From Rhodohalobacter barkolensis (GTDB lineage Bacteria; Bacteroidota; Rhodothermia; Balneolales; Balneolaceae): a stretch of 64,000 bases of DNA. The stretch lies in the NCBI RefSeq assembly GCF_002834295.1, contig NZ_PISP01000002.1, positions 1 to 64,000 of the forward strand, given 5' to 3'. Numbering within the stretch: the first letter of the stretch is position 1; each line of letters opens with the position of its first letter. A program made the translations under genes and the position numbers. Below the pieces are notes generated by a model. That model did not search any database. It was not told the origin of the DNA and saw only the letters and a list, made by a program, of their open reading frames with translations. This document shows, one piece after another, positions 17,069 to 26,081 of the stretch.

Positions 17069-18283
17069 ATGGCACGTTCGCGTAAAAATAAGGGCCGTAA
17101 TAAGCCTAAAGGGAAAAGCAAGGGAAATAATAAAAACGTTTTTATCCCAAAGTTTCATCATAATCAGCAGACCCGAATTGGCGGCCGCTATAATGGTGTT
17201 CTGGAAATAAACCAAAAAGGGTATGGTTTTATCCGGAAACTGGACTTTGAGTTTAGTCTGGATCCCAAAGACCCATTTCTGAAACCGGATGAAGTGAAGC
17301 ATCATGATTTACGTTCCGGACTGATTCTGGAAGGAGAATTTGAGCAGGATCAAAGCGGAAATCGTCACGTTCACTCTATCGAACGCATTAACGGCAAACC
17401 GGCTGAAGAGTGGCAAAAGGTAAATCGATTTGAGCTTCAGACTCCAATCATGCCTAATGAGTATATCAAACTTGGGTATAACGCGGATGATATTGAACTG
17501 AGAGTCATAGATCTGGTTTCACCAATCGGTCGTGGTCAACGTGCACTGATTGTTGCACCTCCGCGAACAGGGAAAACAGTTTTATTGAAGAAAATTGCCC
17601 GGGCCTTAACAGAGCACCATCCGGACATCTATACGGGGATTTTGCTTGTAGATGAGCGACCGGAAGAAGTAACCGATTTCCTTAGGTCAACCAATGCAGA
17701 TGTTTTTGCTTCATCAAATGATAAACCTACAGAAAGTCACGTTCGGATTTCAGAAATGGCGCTCGGCCACGTAAAGCGTAAAGCAGAAGCAGGTGAGCAC
17801 GCTGTACTGTTGATTGATTCGCTAACACGACTGGGCCGCGCATATAACGCCGTTCAAAGTAATAGCGGGCGAACACTCTCCGGTGGATTGGATATCCGTG
17901 CTTTGGAGATACCGAAAAAGATTTTTGGATCAGCTCGTAAAATTGAAGGCGGTGGTTCATTGACCATCATAGCTACTTGTCTTGTAGAAACGAACTCCAG
18001 AATGGATGACCTGATCTTTGAAGAGTTTAAGGGAACGGGGAATATGGAGTTGGTTCTGGATCGGGAAATTGCCAATGATCGAATCTATCCGGCAATTAAT
18101 ATTGCAGCTTCCGGAACCCGAAATGAGGATAAATTTATTTCAGACTCCCTGGAAGAGAGAAATATGGTTCGAAGATTCTTGCTTAAGAAATCACCAAAAG
18201 AGTCTATGAGCATGCTCCTTCAGGTTATGAGAAGAACTGAAAGTAATGAGGAGCTATTTCAGCAAATAGCCGCAACTACTTAA
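17069..18283 (+). CDS. rho: Transcription termination factor Rho
   Basis: About 404 aa from ATG 17069 (MARSRKNKGRNKPKGKSKG); a TTG two codons earlier is less likely. A short basic N terminus leads into a cold-shock-like RNA-binding domain (about 38-115; NGVLEINQKGYGFIRK). The hexameric ATPase core has Walker A APPRTGKT (about 163-170), Walker B AVLLIDSLTRLGRAYN with the Q/R-loop region, and LVLDREIANDRIYPAI with the arginine finger. The N-terminal helical domain of E. coli Rho is absent, replaced by a Lys/Arg/Gly-rich tail. It is convergent with the rhodanese gene, 7 bases away. Confidence 0.96.
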   Translation: MARSRKNKGRNKPKGKSKGNNKNVFIPKFHHNQQTRIGGRYNGVLEINQKGYGFIRKLDFEFSLDPKDPFLKPDEVKHHDLRSGLILEGEFEQDQSGNRHVHSIERINGKPAEEWQKVNRFELQTPIMPNEYIKLGYNADDIELRVIDLVSPIGRGQRALIVAPPRTGKTVLLKKIARALTEHHPDIYTGILLVDERPEEVTDFLRSTNADVFASSNDKPTESHVRISEMALGHVKRKAEAGEHAVLLIDSLTRLGRAYNAVQSNSGRTLSGGLDIRALEIPKKIFGSARKIEGGGSLTIIATCLVETNSRMDDLIFEEFKGTGNMELVLDREIANDRIYPAINIAASGTRNEDKFISDSLEERNMVRRFLLKKSPKESMSMLLQVMRRTESNEELFQQIAATT

Positions 18284-18290
18284 GAATGTC

Positions 18291-18608
18291 TCAGTATTGA
18301 GATAGCGACGGGTCGATTTTTTTGGCCCACTCGTTTATTCCGCCCTTCAAAACGGAAGCATTGTCGAATCCTTTCTTTTGGAGAAGCTCTGCAGCATCCG
18401 AGGCGGAGCTGCCGGTACGGCACATAATAATAATCTCATCTTCCGGATTGAGCTCCTCATACCGGTTATCTAACTCGTTATAGGGTATTCGAGTGGTCCC
18501 GTCCATATCCGCAATGTAATATTCGTGCGCCTCGCGAACATCCAGAAGTACAAAGGAGGAGTTGCTGTCTTGTTTTTCTTTAAGCTCTTCTACAGTTGTT
18601 TCTTTCAT
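18291..18608 (-). CDS. Single-domain rhodanese-like protein
   Basis: 105 aa. It contains LLDVREAHEYYIADMDGTTRIPYNEL and the active-site loop MCRTGSSASD with catalytic Cys63, ending in KGFDNASVLKGGINEWAKKIDP, the standard rhodanese C terminus. It probably carries persulfide sulfur or acts as a thiol sensor in the cytoplasm. It is the last gene of the purQ-M42-lptB operon, 7 bases after lptB. Confidence 0.92.
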   Translation of the reverse strand: MKETTVEELKEKQDSNSSFVLLDVREAHEYYIADMDGTTRIPYNELDNRYEELNPEDEIIIMCRTGSSASDAAELLQKKGFDNASVLKGGINEWAKKIDPSLSQY

Positions 18609-18615
18609 TTTCCTA

Positions 18616-19380
18616 TCACGATTGATATCTGTCTAATTTAAACTGTGTGCCGAGGTATAATTTCTTGGCTTCCTCATCTTCGGCAAGTTGTTCAGCGGTT
18701 CCTTCCCTGAGAATTTTACCTTCAAACATTAAATAAGCTCTGTCTGTAATGGCAAGCGTTTCGTGCACGTTATGATCTGTTATAAAGATTCCGATATTTC
18801 TTCCCTTTAAACCGGCTACAATTTCTTGAATGTCCTCAACGGCAATTGGATCTACTCCGGCAAACGGTTCATCCAACAGGATAAATTTGGGATCGGTTAC
18901 AAGAGCCCGAGCAATTTCAGTCCGTCTTCTTTCTCCACCCGACAAGCTGTATCCTTTACTGTTCACCACTTTTTGTAATCCAAATTCTTCAATCAATTCA
19001 TCCACTCTTTGACGGATCTCCTTTTTGGGCATTGAGTGAAATTCGAGAATCGATTTTAAATTATCGCGGACCGTTAAATTGCGGAATACACTGGCTTCTT
19101 GCGCAAGATATCCCACCCCCATTCGTGCACGCTGGTACATGGGTTTTCGGGTAATGTTTTTATCATTCAGATATACACTGCCGGAGTTGGGTTTAACAAT
19201 TCCTGTAAACATGTTGAATGTAGTGGTTTTGCCCGCACCATTTGGTCCCAGCAGGCCAACAATTTCACCCTGATTGACATTAATTGAAACGTGATCTACA
19301 ACCACGCGTTTCCGATAACTTTTCACAAGATCATGGCTGTGAAGCGTCATGGGTTGATATGTCTTATCTGTCTGAGTCAT
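18616..19380 (-). CDS. lptB: LPS export ABC transporter ATPase
   Basis: 254 aa. ABC ATPase with Walker [20 protein letters not shown]-loop [14 protein letters not shown], signature [15 protein letters not shown], Walker [14 protein letters not shown] and H-loop [10 protein letters not shown]. The LSGGERRR signature and [14 protein letters not shown] are diagnostic of LptB, which powers LPS extraction through LptFG and the Lpt bridge. It overlaps the upstream M42 gene by 4 bases (ATGA), indicating coupling. Confidence 0.95.
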   Translation of the reverse strand: MTQTDKTYQPMTLHSHDLVKSYRKRVVVDHVSINVNQGEIVGLLGPNGAGKTTTFNMFTGIVKPNSGSVYLNDKNITRKPMYQRARMGVGYLAQEASVFRNLTVRDNLKSILEFHSMPKKEIRQRVDELIEEFGLQKVVNSKGYSLSGGERRRTEIARALVTDPKFILLDEPFAGVDPIAVEDIQEIVAGLKGRNIGIFITDHNVHETLAITDRAYLMFEGKILREGTAEQLAEDEEAKKLYLGTQFKLDRYQS

Positions 19381-20414
19381 TTAAATGAATAGGATCCAAT
19401 ATTCTCAATGCACAATGTAGTCAGTTTAATTCCCGCTTTCACATCCGAAATAGCGCAAGTTTCTGCTGTGCTGTGAATATAACGAACAGGGCAGGAAATT
19501 GAGGTGACATGGCTGCCTATTCCCACCAGATATTGCATAGCCGAAGTATCCGTGCCGCCGGCTGTTAATACTTCCCGCTGAATTTTGATCGAGTTTTTAT
19601 TTGCTAAATCCTCAAGGTGCCGAACCAGTGTAGGGGTGCAAATAACGCTTTTGTCCATGATCTTAATACCAATTCCTTCCCCCAATAGAGTACACACTTC
19701 GTGATCACTCACTCCGGGGAGATCATTTGCCAGCGTTACATCAAGATTTAAACCTATCTCAGGCTGAATGGCTTGTGCTGCTACCCTTGCTCCCCGAATA
19801 CCGACTTCTTCCTGTACGGTGAATGCGGCATAAAAATCACAGTTGGATTTTTTTGCCCGCTGTAAAGCTTCAATCAGGATATAGACAGAGATGCGATTAT
19901 CCAGTGACTTTGACGAGATACATTCACCCAACTCAAGCAGGTCCTTGTCGCGAGTTACCGGTGTTCCATTCGGAATCAACTCTTTTACCCTGTCGGCTGG
20001 TAGTCCGGTATCAATAAAGAGGTTTTTCAGTTTGGACTTGGACTTTTTTTCACTGTCGGTCTGAATGTGAATCGGTTTGGAACCGATAACTCCGGGAATC
20101 GTTTCATTCCCATGAATCAGTACCCGTTGAGTGATAAGCGTTTCGGGATCAAAACCACCGAGTGTCGAAAATCGAATAAATCCTTTGCTGTCGACATGGG
20201 TTGTGATCAAAGAGATCTCATCCATGTGAGCTGCCGCCATTACTTTCGGTCCGTCACCTTTAACCCGGGCAATAAGATTGCCCATTCGATCCACGGAGTA
20301 CTCATCAACATGATCCCTTATATGATTGATGAGTACACTGCGGATAGGAGACTCATGACCGGGTGCACCGGGCGTGGATACAATTTCTTTAAGAAGTTTA
20401 AAGTTTAACTTCAT
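19377..20414 (-). CDS. M42 family aminopeptidase
   Basis: 345 aa. Dizinc aminopeptidase of the M42 (glutamyl aminopeptidase/FrvX) family. [16 protein letters not shown] opens the protein and [10 protein letters not shown] holds the first metal ligand. [16 protein letters not shown] holds the bridging Asp, [16 protein letters not shown] the catalytic Glu and Glu ligand, [12 protein letters not shown] the Asp ligand, and [14 protein letters not shown] the last His ligand. It is cytoplasmic, with no signal peptide. Members trim short peptides. It starts 3 bases after purQ and overlaps lptB. Confidence 0.92.
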   Translation of the reverse strand: MKLNFKLLKEIVSTPGAPGHESPIRSVLINHIRDHVDEYSVDRMGNLIARVKGDGPKVMAAAHMDEISLITTHVDSKGFIRFSTLGGFDPETLITQRVLIHGNETIPGVIGSKPIHIQTDSEKKSKSKLKNLFIDTGLPADRVKELIPNGTPVTRDKDLLELGECISSKSLDNRISVYILIEALQRAKKSNCDFYAAFTVQEEVGIRGARVAAQAIQPEIGLNLDVTLANDLPGVSDHEVCTLLGEGIGIKIMDKSVICTPTLVRHLEDLANKNSIKIQREVLTAGGTDTSAMQYLVGIGSHVTSISCPVRYIHSTAETCAISDVKAGIKLTTLCIENIGSYSFK

Positions 20415-20417
20415 TTA

Positions 20418-21119
20418 TCAAGCGATTTGCAGTCTGTCGAAAACGGAATCGAAAAAGAGTTTACCGTCGTCGGATCCAAGTACTTTTTCCATCGCTCGTT
20501 CGGGATGAGGCATCATACCAAGAACATTGCCTTCTTTATTTGTAATTCCGGCGATGGCTGAAACAGATCCGTTAAAGTTGGACTCTTCTGTTAAATTTCC
20601 GTTCTGGTCGCAATAGCGAAAAGCGATTTGGTCATTCTCTTCCAGGGAAGTTAAACCGTCATCATCAATGAAGTAGTTTCCTTCTCCGTGAGAAACAGGA
20701 ATATTAATCACCTGACCTTTTTTCATGGATGTGGTGAATAGCGAGCGTGTGCTTTCAACTCGAATATTTACATTTTTACAAACAAATCGGAGTTTCTCGT
20801 TGTGAAGCATAGCTCCGGGCAGCAATCCCGATTCGAGCAGAATTTGAAAACCGTTGCAAATTCCTAAAACTGGATTCCCTTTTTCAGCGTATTCAATCAC
20901 AGAATTCATAATTGGAGAAAATCGCGCGATGGCACCGGAACGAAGGTAATCTCCATAGGAAAATCCTCCGGGAACAATCAGAAGATCGATATCCGTCAGG
21001 TCGGTATCTTTATGCCACAGAAATTTAGTTTCTGCGTTCATTACATGTTTCATTGCGTGATAAGCATCGTGATCACAATTGGATCCGGGAAATACGATTA
21101 CTCCTATTTTCTTTGACAC
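20418..21119 (-). CDS. purQ: FGAM synthase glutaminase subunit PurQ
   Basis: 233 aa from GTG at 21119. Class I glutamine amidotransferase: IGVIVFPGSNCDHDA start, nucleophile Cys88 in VLGICNGFQIL, and the His/Glu pair in MPHPERAME. PurQ supplies ammonia to PurL in purine synthesis and needs PurS. PurS (43242-43490) is separated from it by the 21.8-kb integrated element. In the reconstructed ancestral order purQ started four bases after the clpS stop. Its present upstream region is the left end of the element. Confidence 0.96.
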   Translation of the reverse strand: MSKKIGVIVFPGSNCDHDAYHAMKHVMNAETKFLWHKDTDLTDIDLLIVPGGFSYGDYLRSGAIARFSPIMNSVIEYAEKGNPVLGICNGFQILLESGLLPGAMLHNEKLRFVCKNVNIRVESTRSLFTTSMKKGQVINIPVSHGEGNYFIDDDGLTSLEENDQIAFRYCDQNGNLTEESNFNGSVSAIAGITNKEGNVLGMMPHPERAMEKVLGSDDGKLFFDSVFDRLQIA

Positions 21120-21127
21120 TGTATTAT

Positions 21128-21151
21128 CCTTTTATTTCTGTGATTAATTGA
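21128..21151. repeat. Left attachment site (direct repeat of clpS 3' end)
   Basis: 24 bases identical to 42906-42929. On the minus strand they encode QLITEIKG, the last codons of ClpS, followed here by TAA. This is the displaced original chromosomal side of the integration site, directly upstream of purQ. Confidence 0.9.
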
Positions 21152-21214
21152 TATATGCCCCTTAAAAATTTAAATAACAATAATTTACTGTAATTTTTTA
21201 ATGTATCATCGTGT

Positions 21215-21239
21215 AATTAGGACACGTATAGGACACAAA
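21215..21239 (+). repeat. Left arm repeat of the element (GGACAC motifs)
   Basis: 25 bases with two GGACAC copies, differing at one base from 42747-42771. It lies 63 bases inside the left attachment site. It is probably an integrase arm-binding site, inferred from position and duplication at both ends. Confidence 0.65.
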
Positions 21240-21742
21240 GTATTAATTTCAAAGGGATTTGATGGACGTTTGTGTTGGGAAATGCTAACCCATCTGTACT
21301 GCTTCTGCAATGATACGGGTTATTACTGAATTTTGCAGAATTAGTAAAGCTATTAAGTAGTTAATGCAAGGGGTCAATTTGATAGTATAAAAACATATTT
21401 TACAGGTGTTTATAGAAGTGTAAGTATACTGTTTTTAGTAAATTAGAAACAACAATCAATAAAACAGGTGGGATTAGGATCTTACACCCTGCAAAATTTT
21501 AGAAATACTGACTTAGAAGCAGATAAATTTTACTCTCAGATTTGTGTGTAAACAGTTTTAGTCATCTAATTAGATCATTTAAACTATATTTATGTAAACC
21601 TTATTGTTGCATTCATATATTGCACTTTTAAAACAAAATGCCTTGTCCAAGTCCAAAAGTAAGATAGTCGGTTCTTTGTTGTTTTGTTTAGAAAATTTCT
21701 AAGGGTTATGTTGCTAACATACCATAATAAAACTTATAGCTA
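21240..21742. other. Element left end, no gene seen
   Basis: About 500 A/T-rich bases with stops in all frames and no conserved protein fragment that I could recognise. It would have to supply any promoter for the lipoprotein gene at 21743 (plus), and perhaps for purQ on the other strand. Confidence 0.5.
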
Positions 21743-22231
21743 ATGAAATATATTTATATATCAGGGTTCTATATTTCCATCTTGTTTTTAAGCTTTTCTT
21801 TGACAGGTTGTTCAAAAACTGAAACTGATAATACTGTTCAAGAGACAGAAGCAGTACCAATAAATAAATTTGAAGAAACAGCTACGGGGGATAGTTTTAT
21901 AGTAAAATTCAAATATGATGATGGGCAAGAGAATGAGAAAATAGCAAATGCTTTGGTAACTATAGATGTATTTGATGACTTAGGATTTTCGGAAGGTGAA
22001 GTTTTATCATTGATTAGACTATCAATAATTCGTTCGCAATATGAATTGAACTATCCGAGATCTTTTAAGCTATCTGAAAAAGATAATGCTGTATTTGTTT
22101 CTACTGACGATGATGGATTGTCAATATTGATACGTGCCATAGGAGCTAATGCAATGGGAGTTGAAAGTACAATAACAGTGATTGATAAATATGATAAACA
22201 AGGAGAGCATATCGAGATGTTTTCAATGTGA
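21743..22231 (+). CDS. Small lipoprotein of unknown function (element cargo)
   Basis: 162 aa. Signal peptide ending in FSLTGCSK (lipobox Cys about residue 23), then an acidic linker. A compact domain follows (DSFIVKFKYDDGQENEKIANALVTIDVFDDLGFSEGEVLSLIRLS and on) of predicted alternating strands and helices. I do not recognise a family. It is the first gene inside the element's left boundary. Confidence 0.7.
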   Translation: MKYIYISGFYISILFLSFSLTGCSKTETDNTVQETEAVPINKFEETATGDSFIVKFKYDDGQENEKIANALVTIDVFDDLGFSEGEVLSLIRLSIIRSQYELNYPRSFKLSEKDNAVFVSTDDDGLSILIRAIGANAMGVESTITVIDKYDKQGEHIEMFSM

Positions 22232-22260
22232 TGAGCCTACTATAATTTTTTTTAGTTAAA

Positions 22261-22416
22261 ATGAATAAAGAGCGCTTAAAACCATGGGAACTGAGAGAGC
22301 AGCAGAACAAGCCGAAAGGCTGTATTGCTATCGTATGGCATAAATTAAAAATAGCTTTGATATGGATAGCGTTGGCAATCGCAGTAGCGATTGACCTTAT
22401 CTTAAGCTTATTTTAA
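22261..22416 (+). CDS. Small single-pass membrane protein
   Basis: 51 aa: MNKERLKPWELREQQNKPKG, then a hydrophobic helix (about residues 31-49; IALIWIALAIAVAIDLILSL) and immediate stop. The basic, Pro-containing head and single tail anchor look like a genuine small protein. It follows the lipoprotein gene by 29 bases on the same strand. Function unknown. Confidence 0.5.
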   Translation: MNKERLKPWELREQQNKPKGCIAIVWHKLKIALIWIALAIAVAIDLILSLF

Positions 22417-22581
22417 CTCATGTTATTTTTCTTGGATTATAATTTTAAATGCAAAAAATATAATCAGATTTCAAACCTGAAATAAATAAAAAGGGCTACC
22501 AAAATTTCTTTTCATAAAACTGTAAATGGCTAATAATTACTACTACAAGAAACAAATCAGTAGTAATAAAATTTAGCAAAA

Positions 22582-23133
22582 ATGATAACATCAGAAATTG
22601 AAGAGTCACTAATAAAAGAATTATTTGAGTACAGCCAACGGGCAATTTTGACACCCGCCAATCTTGGAATTTTTCAGAAGGGGACGAAAGATCAAGTTAT
22701 TGAAATATTGGAGCAGATAGACGTAAACCAACTTATTAATCTTGAATCAAGAAAAGAGTATGATGAGTGGTTTGACGAGATTGTACTGCCATTTCATGTA
22801 GGGTTATTTCCCTTGTTCAGAGAGAACTTAGTTGTTTCGAAGGGTAACCCATACTCATATAGTGCACGACTTCTCACACAGTATTTGAAGTACCTTTCAA
22901 CAAGGACAGTTGTGTATTATGTCTCATCTGAGATTCTCATAGGTTTGGTCCATCCTATTATTTCAAACAAATATTTGAGAAGTTTTTCTGATTTAGGGAT
23001 CAAAATGGTTAACCAAATTGAAAATCGTGAGCAGTACTACAAAGTAATTAAAGACTATAGAACGAGATTGGATATGGATCTATGTGAACAGAATGAGGCT
23101 TTATTGGAGATGGATTTTGGTATTGAAGTGTAG
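22582..23133 (+). CDS. Conserved helical protein, full-length copy of a gene with three dead copies nearby
   Basis: 183 aa with no signal peptide or membrane segment; mostly helical with many charged and Tyr/Leu residues. Family not recognised. Its last about 85 codons (from about RLLTQYLKYL to the end, RTRLDMDLCEQNEALLEM) have recognisable decayed relatives at 24098-24336, 27589-27825 and 31598-31833. Those share codon-by-codon alignment over HP..N.YL.....LG.K.V.QI.N...YY........RLD. The presence of one intact and three broken relatives suggests repeated duplication inside this element. Confidence 0.65.
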   Translation: MITSEIEESLIKELFEYSQRAILTPANLGIFQKGTKDQVIEILEQIDVNQLINLESRKEYDEWFDEIVLPFHVGLFPLFRENLVVSKGNPYSYSARLLTQYLKYLSTRTVVYYVSSEILIGLVHPIISNKYLRSFSDLGIKMVNQIENREQYYKVIKDYRTRLDMDLCEQNEALLEMDFGIEV

Positions 23134-23219
23134 GCTATTATTTAGTACCCAATATGTAAATAGAAAACCTTTTAAGCCACCTTATATGAAAACTTTTTGG
23201 TAAGAGTATTTAAAAATCT

Positions 23220-23756
23220 TCAATTATGAAGTATGACGAAGGTGTCTAAAAAATCAATAATATTATTTGACTTCTGATCTGAAAGTTCGCCTACTATTGT
23301 GATACCCACTCTGATAATTCTATTGTCATCTGATATCCAATATCCTTTCAATCTTAATAATGCTCCTTCATATTGAAAACTAAAGTCGTAGCTCAATTTG
23401 GGACGACCATCACCAAATTCTGTCCAATTATTATTTGCTCTTTCAGGATTAACACCCATAGATCGAATGAATTCATTATTCGATTCTTCCATATAATTCC
23501 TTAATTGAGTTACGCTTTGGTTCCTTGGAATAGATCCCGTAACAGTTATAGTGAAGAGAGCACCTCCATTACTATATTCTTCAATACTTTGATATGCGTA
23601 ACCTGAACCCATGCTTGTTGCTGCTTCTACTTTAGTTGGATTTGAAGGAAAGCGTGCGGCAAATCTTTCTTCGTTGTTAGTCCATAAAGATTGTGCATCA
23701 ACTGATGTCGATAATAGGATAAATGCTATAATTGTATTTAGGGTATATTTGTTCAA
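23220..23756 (-). CDS. Secreted protein of unknown function
   Basis: 178 aa. Signal peptide MNKYTLNTIIAFILLSTSVDAQS with a typical A-Q cleavage site and no lipobox, so exported. The mature part starts LWTNNEERFAARFPSNPTKVE, a pattern seen in small periplasmic proteins where WxxxxxxFxxxFPxxP begins a beta-sandwich domain. FDTFVIL-type strands end the protein. It lies 5 bases after the small membrane protein gene at 23762-24022 and is probably co-transcribed with it. Confidence 0.65.
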   Translation of the reverse strand: MNKYTLNTIIAFILLSTSVDAQSLWTNNEERFAARFPSNPTKVEAATSMGSGYAYQSIEEYSNGGALFTITVTGSIPRNQSVTQLRNYMEESNNEFIRSMGVNPERANNNWTEFGDGRPKLSYDFSFQYEGALLRLKGYWISDDNRIIRVGITIVGELSDQKSNNIIDFLDTFVILHN

Positions 23757-23761
23757 CGGTG

Positions 23762-24022
23762 TTAATTATCAGAGTTTTCGCTATAAAATGTTTGTTTCAT
23801 AGCAGTTGCATCTTTTTTTAGTTTTCTACTCATATAAAATGAAAAGACGATTAATACTATTATAACTACTGAAAATTTAGCATCATTGACTACTAAATCA
23901 TATAACAGTAGTAATGAAAATCCAATGATTGCATAAATGAACTTATCCGATTTACCTTCAATTCTCGATATGGTATTCATTTTCTCAAAATCTCGATCAA
24001 TTTTGTTTTCTCTTTCTCCCAT
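23762..24022 (-). CDS. Small membrane protein with two predicted helices
   Basis: 86 aa. Charged N terminus (MGERENKIDRDFEKMNTISRIEG), then two adjacent hydrophobic segments (about 28-45 IYAIIGFSLLLLYDLVV and 50-68 SVVIIVLIVFSFYM) and a basic tail. No family recognised. It precedes the secreted 178-aa protein gene by 5 bases. Confidence 0.6.
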   Translation of the reverse strand: MGERENKIDRDFEKMNTISRIEGKSDKFIYAIIGFSLLLLYDLVVNDAKFSVVIIVLIVFSFYMSRKLKKDATAMKQTFYSENSDN

Positions 24023-24097
24023 AAATGCAACTGTTAGTAGTTAATAAATTATACTACTTGATATCAAAGTATTCAATTTATGTCAAAATTATCTTCA

Positions 24098-24336
24098 CCT
24101 TCCTAACTTAATAGGTCATAAATCTCACAATCTTTGCTATCTCCCTAATCGATAGATCTCTCCATCCTATCATTTTAAATCAATATTTGAATCATTAGCC
24201 TGAATTAGGAGTTAAGATGGTTAATCAGATTAAGAATAGATTGAAATATTATGAAATTGTTGATCACTAAAGTACAAGATTGGATATGGGTCTGCGTGAA
24301 CTGAATGTGGCTGTATTAGAAATGATTTTTCTGTAA
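24098..24336 (+). pseudogene. Remnant A: decayed 3' end of a relative of the 183-aa gene
   Basis: Codon-by-codon alignment to the 22582-23133 gene: LHPIILNQYLNH, ELGVKMVNQIKNRLKYYEIVDH, then TAA where the intact gene has a Tyr codon, then STRLDMGLRELNVAVLEM. At least two in-frame stops (a TAG after NH and the TAA above). Remnant B shares the same TAA, so A and B descend from an already broken copy. Confidence 0.75.
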
Positions 24337-24393
24337 TAGATGTGTAATTTGAAAATGTGAAGTCAAAGGGTGAATTTATAAGCAGGCTGCTTA

Positions 24394-25254
24394 TTACTCA
24401 TAGTATTCATATTCTCGCTCTATTATATACTTTGGAATTTCATTAATAAACTGAATTCTCTTCGTCCAATTCCCATTTTCATCATAATCGTATTTATAAG
24501 TTTCTCTTTCTATCAAACTGTCCTCTGAATTAAACTGTTTCATTTCAATCAGATTACCATTTTTATCAAAATCAGAAAGATACTTGAAAGCTAATCTGTC
24601 GTCAGAATACGAGTTCCTTTCAATCTGATTACCATTTTCATCGTATTTGTAAGTATATTTAAAATCAAAGTCACCTTCTAAATCGTACTCTTTCCATTCA
24701 TTTACATATCCTCTCTCGTTATATTTATAAGTTGTTCTCGCAACTAAATTGCCGTCTGAATTGTACTTATTTGTTTCAATTTGATTTCCATTTTCGTCAT
24801 ATTTGTAAGTATAACTAATAGCCAAACTGCCGTCCGAATTGTATGAGTTTGATTCACTAATATCTCCCTTCTCGTCATATTTATAAGTATATTTAGATTC
24901 TAAACTGCCATCTGAATTATACATGTTCTCTTCAATATGATTTCCCTTCTCATCATATTTAGAAATATATTTATATTCTAAGCTACCGTCTGAACCATAC
25001 GAGTTAACTACAACTCTATTTCCTTTCTCATCATATTCTATCTGCTCATCATTTTGCCAAGAATATTGTTTTGCTCTTTTACCTTTTTCTATTTCTCCAA
25101 AACGGTCTACAGCTTCATATGAAATCTCAGTGTATGATTGAACTTCACCTTTTAAATTATCATTCGTCCAATCATTTTCATTTAATTGATTTGAACAGCT
25201 ATTTAATGTGAAAACCAAAGTAATGGCTAAGGCTAACTTTTGAATTTTATACAT
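24394..25254 (-). CDS. Lipoprotein with RHS/YD-like tandem repeats
   Basis: 286 aa. The leader ends in LNSCSNQ (lipobox Cys about residue 20). From about residue 65 the protein is a series of roughly 24-residue units of the form Y-K-Y-D-E-x-G-N-x-I-E-x-N-x-Y-N-S-D-G-S-L. This resembles RHS/YD repeats and the YwqK-like repeats of surface proteins, which fold as beta-sheets. About eight units are visible; the later ones are more divergent. No toxin domain follows, since the protein ends REYEYYE. Surface-exposed location is inferred. Confidence 0.75.
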   Translation of the reverse strand: MYKIQKLALAITLVFTLNSCSNQLNENDWTNDNLKGEVQSYTEISYEAVDRFGEIEKGKRAKQYSWQNDEQIEYDEKGNRVVVNSYGSDGSLEYKYISKYDEKGNHIEENMYNSDGSLESKYTYKYDEKGDISESNSYNSDGSLAISYTYKYDENGNQIETNKYNSDGNLVARTTYKYNERGYVNEWKEYDLEGDFDFKYTYKYDENGNQIERNSYSDDRLAFKYLSDFDKNGNLIEMKQFNSEDSLIERETYKYDYDENGNWTKRIQFINEIPKYIIEREYEYYE

Positions 25255-25443
25255 CTTACGTCTCTACATTATTTTCAAGTCAATTTGTGGATATGCTTTT
25301 TAACACAGGCATATCAACATTCAATTGAGGATGTCCTTATTTCGTAATTAAGTTTTGTTCAATTGCTTCTTAAAATGTTATGGTCAAGATTAAGAAAACT
25401 CACTTATTAACAAAGTACGAACATCATATTATGCTAAAGTGAA

Positions 25444-25833
25444 TTATTGATTTAAATCTTCATCAAGTATTGTCCCTTCTTCCTTCGCCTTATTAATTAA
25501 CCCCCAAAAATCATTGATAGGAATCATTGGGGTGTACTGTCCCCACGTCCATTTTCCATCCATGCGCCCATTTTTGCCAACTATGTAATATCCAATTCGG
25601 TATTCAACAACTATCTTATTAGCGTCTTTGGGATTTGCTAATTTACCTTCAATCTTGGTTCGCCTTAGTCTTTCAATGATAAAGTATTTCTCAGGATTAT
25701 TTTCCTGCTGCATAGTAGTCATGCTTTCAATTTCGAAATACACATTGGCTTTTCGTGAAATATCTTTTGTTTTAACTACTCTCTTTTTCCCTTTTCTTGT
25801 TCGGTTGATGAAATCAGCAAAGGATTCTTTCAT
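25444..25833 (-). CDS. Hypothetical protein, basic N terminus
   Basis: 129 aa, no signal peptide. The basic start (DFINRTRKGKKRVVKTKDISRK) is followed by a beta-rich domain (KIVVEYRIGYYIVGKNGRMDGKWTWGQYTPMIP) and a helical end. NGRMDGKWTWGQYTPMIPI is distinctive but I cannot assign a family. A nucleic-acid-binding role is possible from its basic charge only. Confidence 0.6.
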   Translation of the reverse strand: MKESFADFINRTRKGKKRVVKTKDISRKANVYFEIESMTTMQQENNPEKYFIIERLRRTKIEGKLANPKDANKIVVEYRIGYYIVGKNGRMDGKWTWGQYTPMIPINDFWGLINKAKEEGTILDEDLNQ

Positions 25834-26081
25834 GATATAATGATTGAATTAAGTTTATTTCCGTGAATTAACTCGACATTTTCCTCATTGACGATTTCAT
25901 TTAGCCTCAGAGGATTTTGTGTGAAAATTAGTTTTAAACGATACTTTTTAATTTGTTTTACTTCAACAATAAAATCATCAAAATTGTACCTGATGAAAAT
26001 AACTTGCTTATAAAAGTATATTTTGGTTTTATGGCTTAAAGTTATACACAAAGAAATATAATATCGGGGATTCGATGTCAT
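25830..26081 (-). CDS. Possible small protein coupled to the 129-aa gene (doubtful)
   Basis: 83 codons, Lys/Ile/Asn rich, ending in an ATGA overlap with the 129-aa gene, which argues for it. Against it, its start overlaps the divergent 497-aa gene by 7 bases, its composition is that of A/T-rich non-coding DNA, and there is no alternative ATG. It may be only the leader region of the downstream gene. Confidence 0.25.
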   Translation of the reverse strand: MTSNPRYYISLCITLSHKTKIYFYKQVIFIRYNFDDFIVEVKQIKKYRLKLIFTQNPLRLNEIVNEENVELIHGNKLNSIIIS

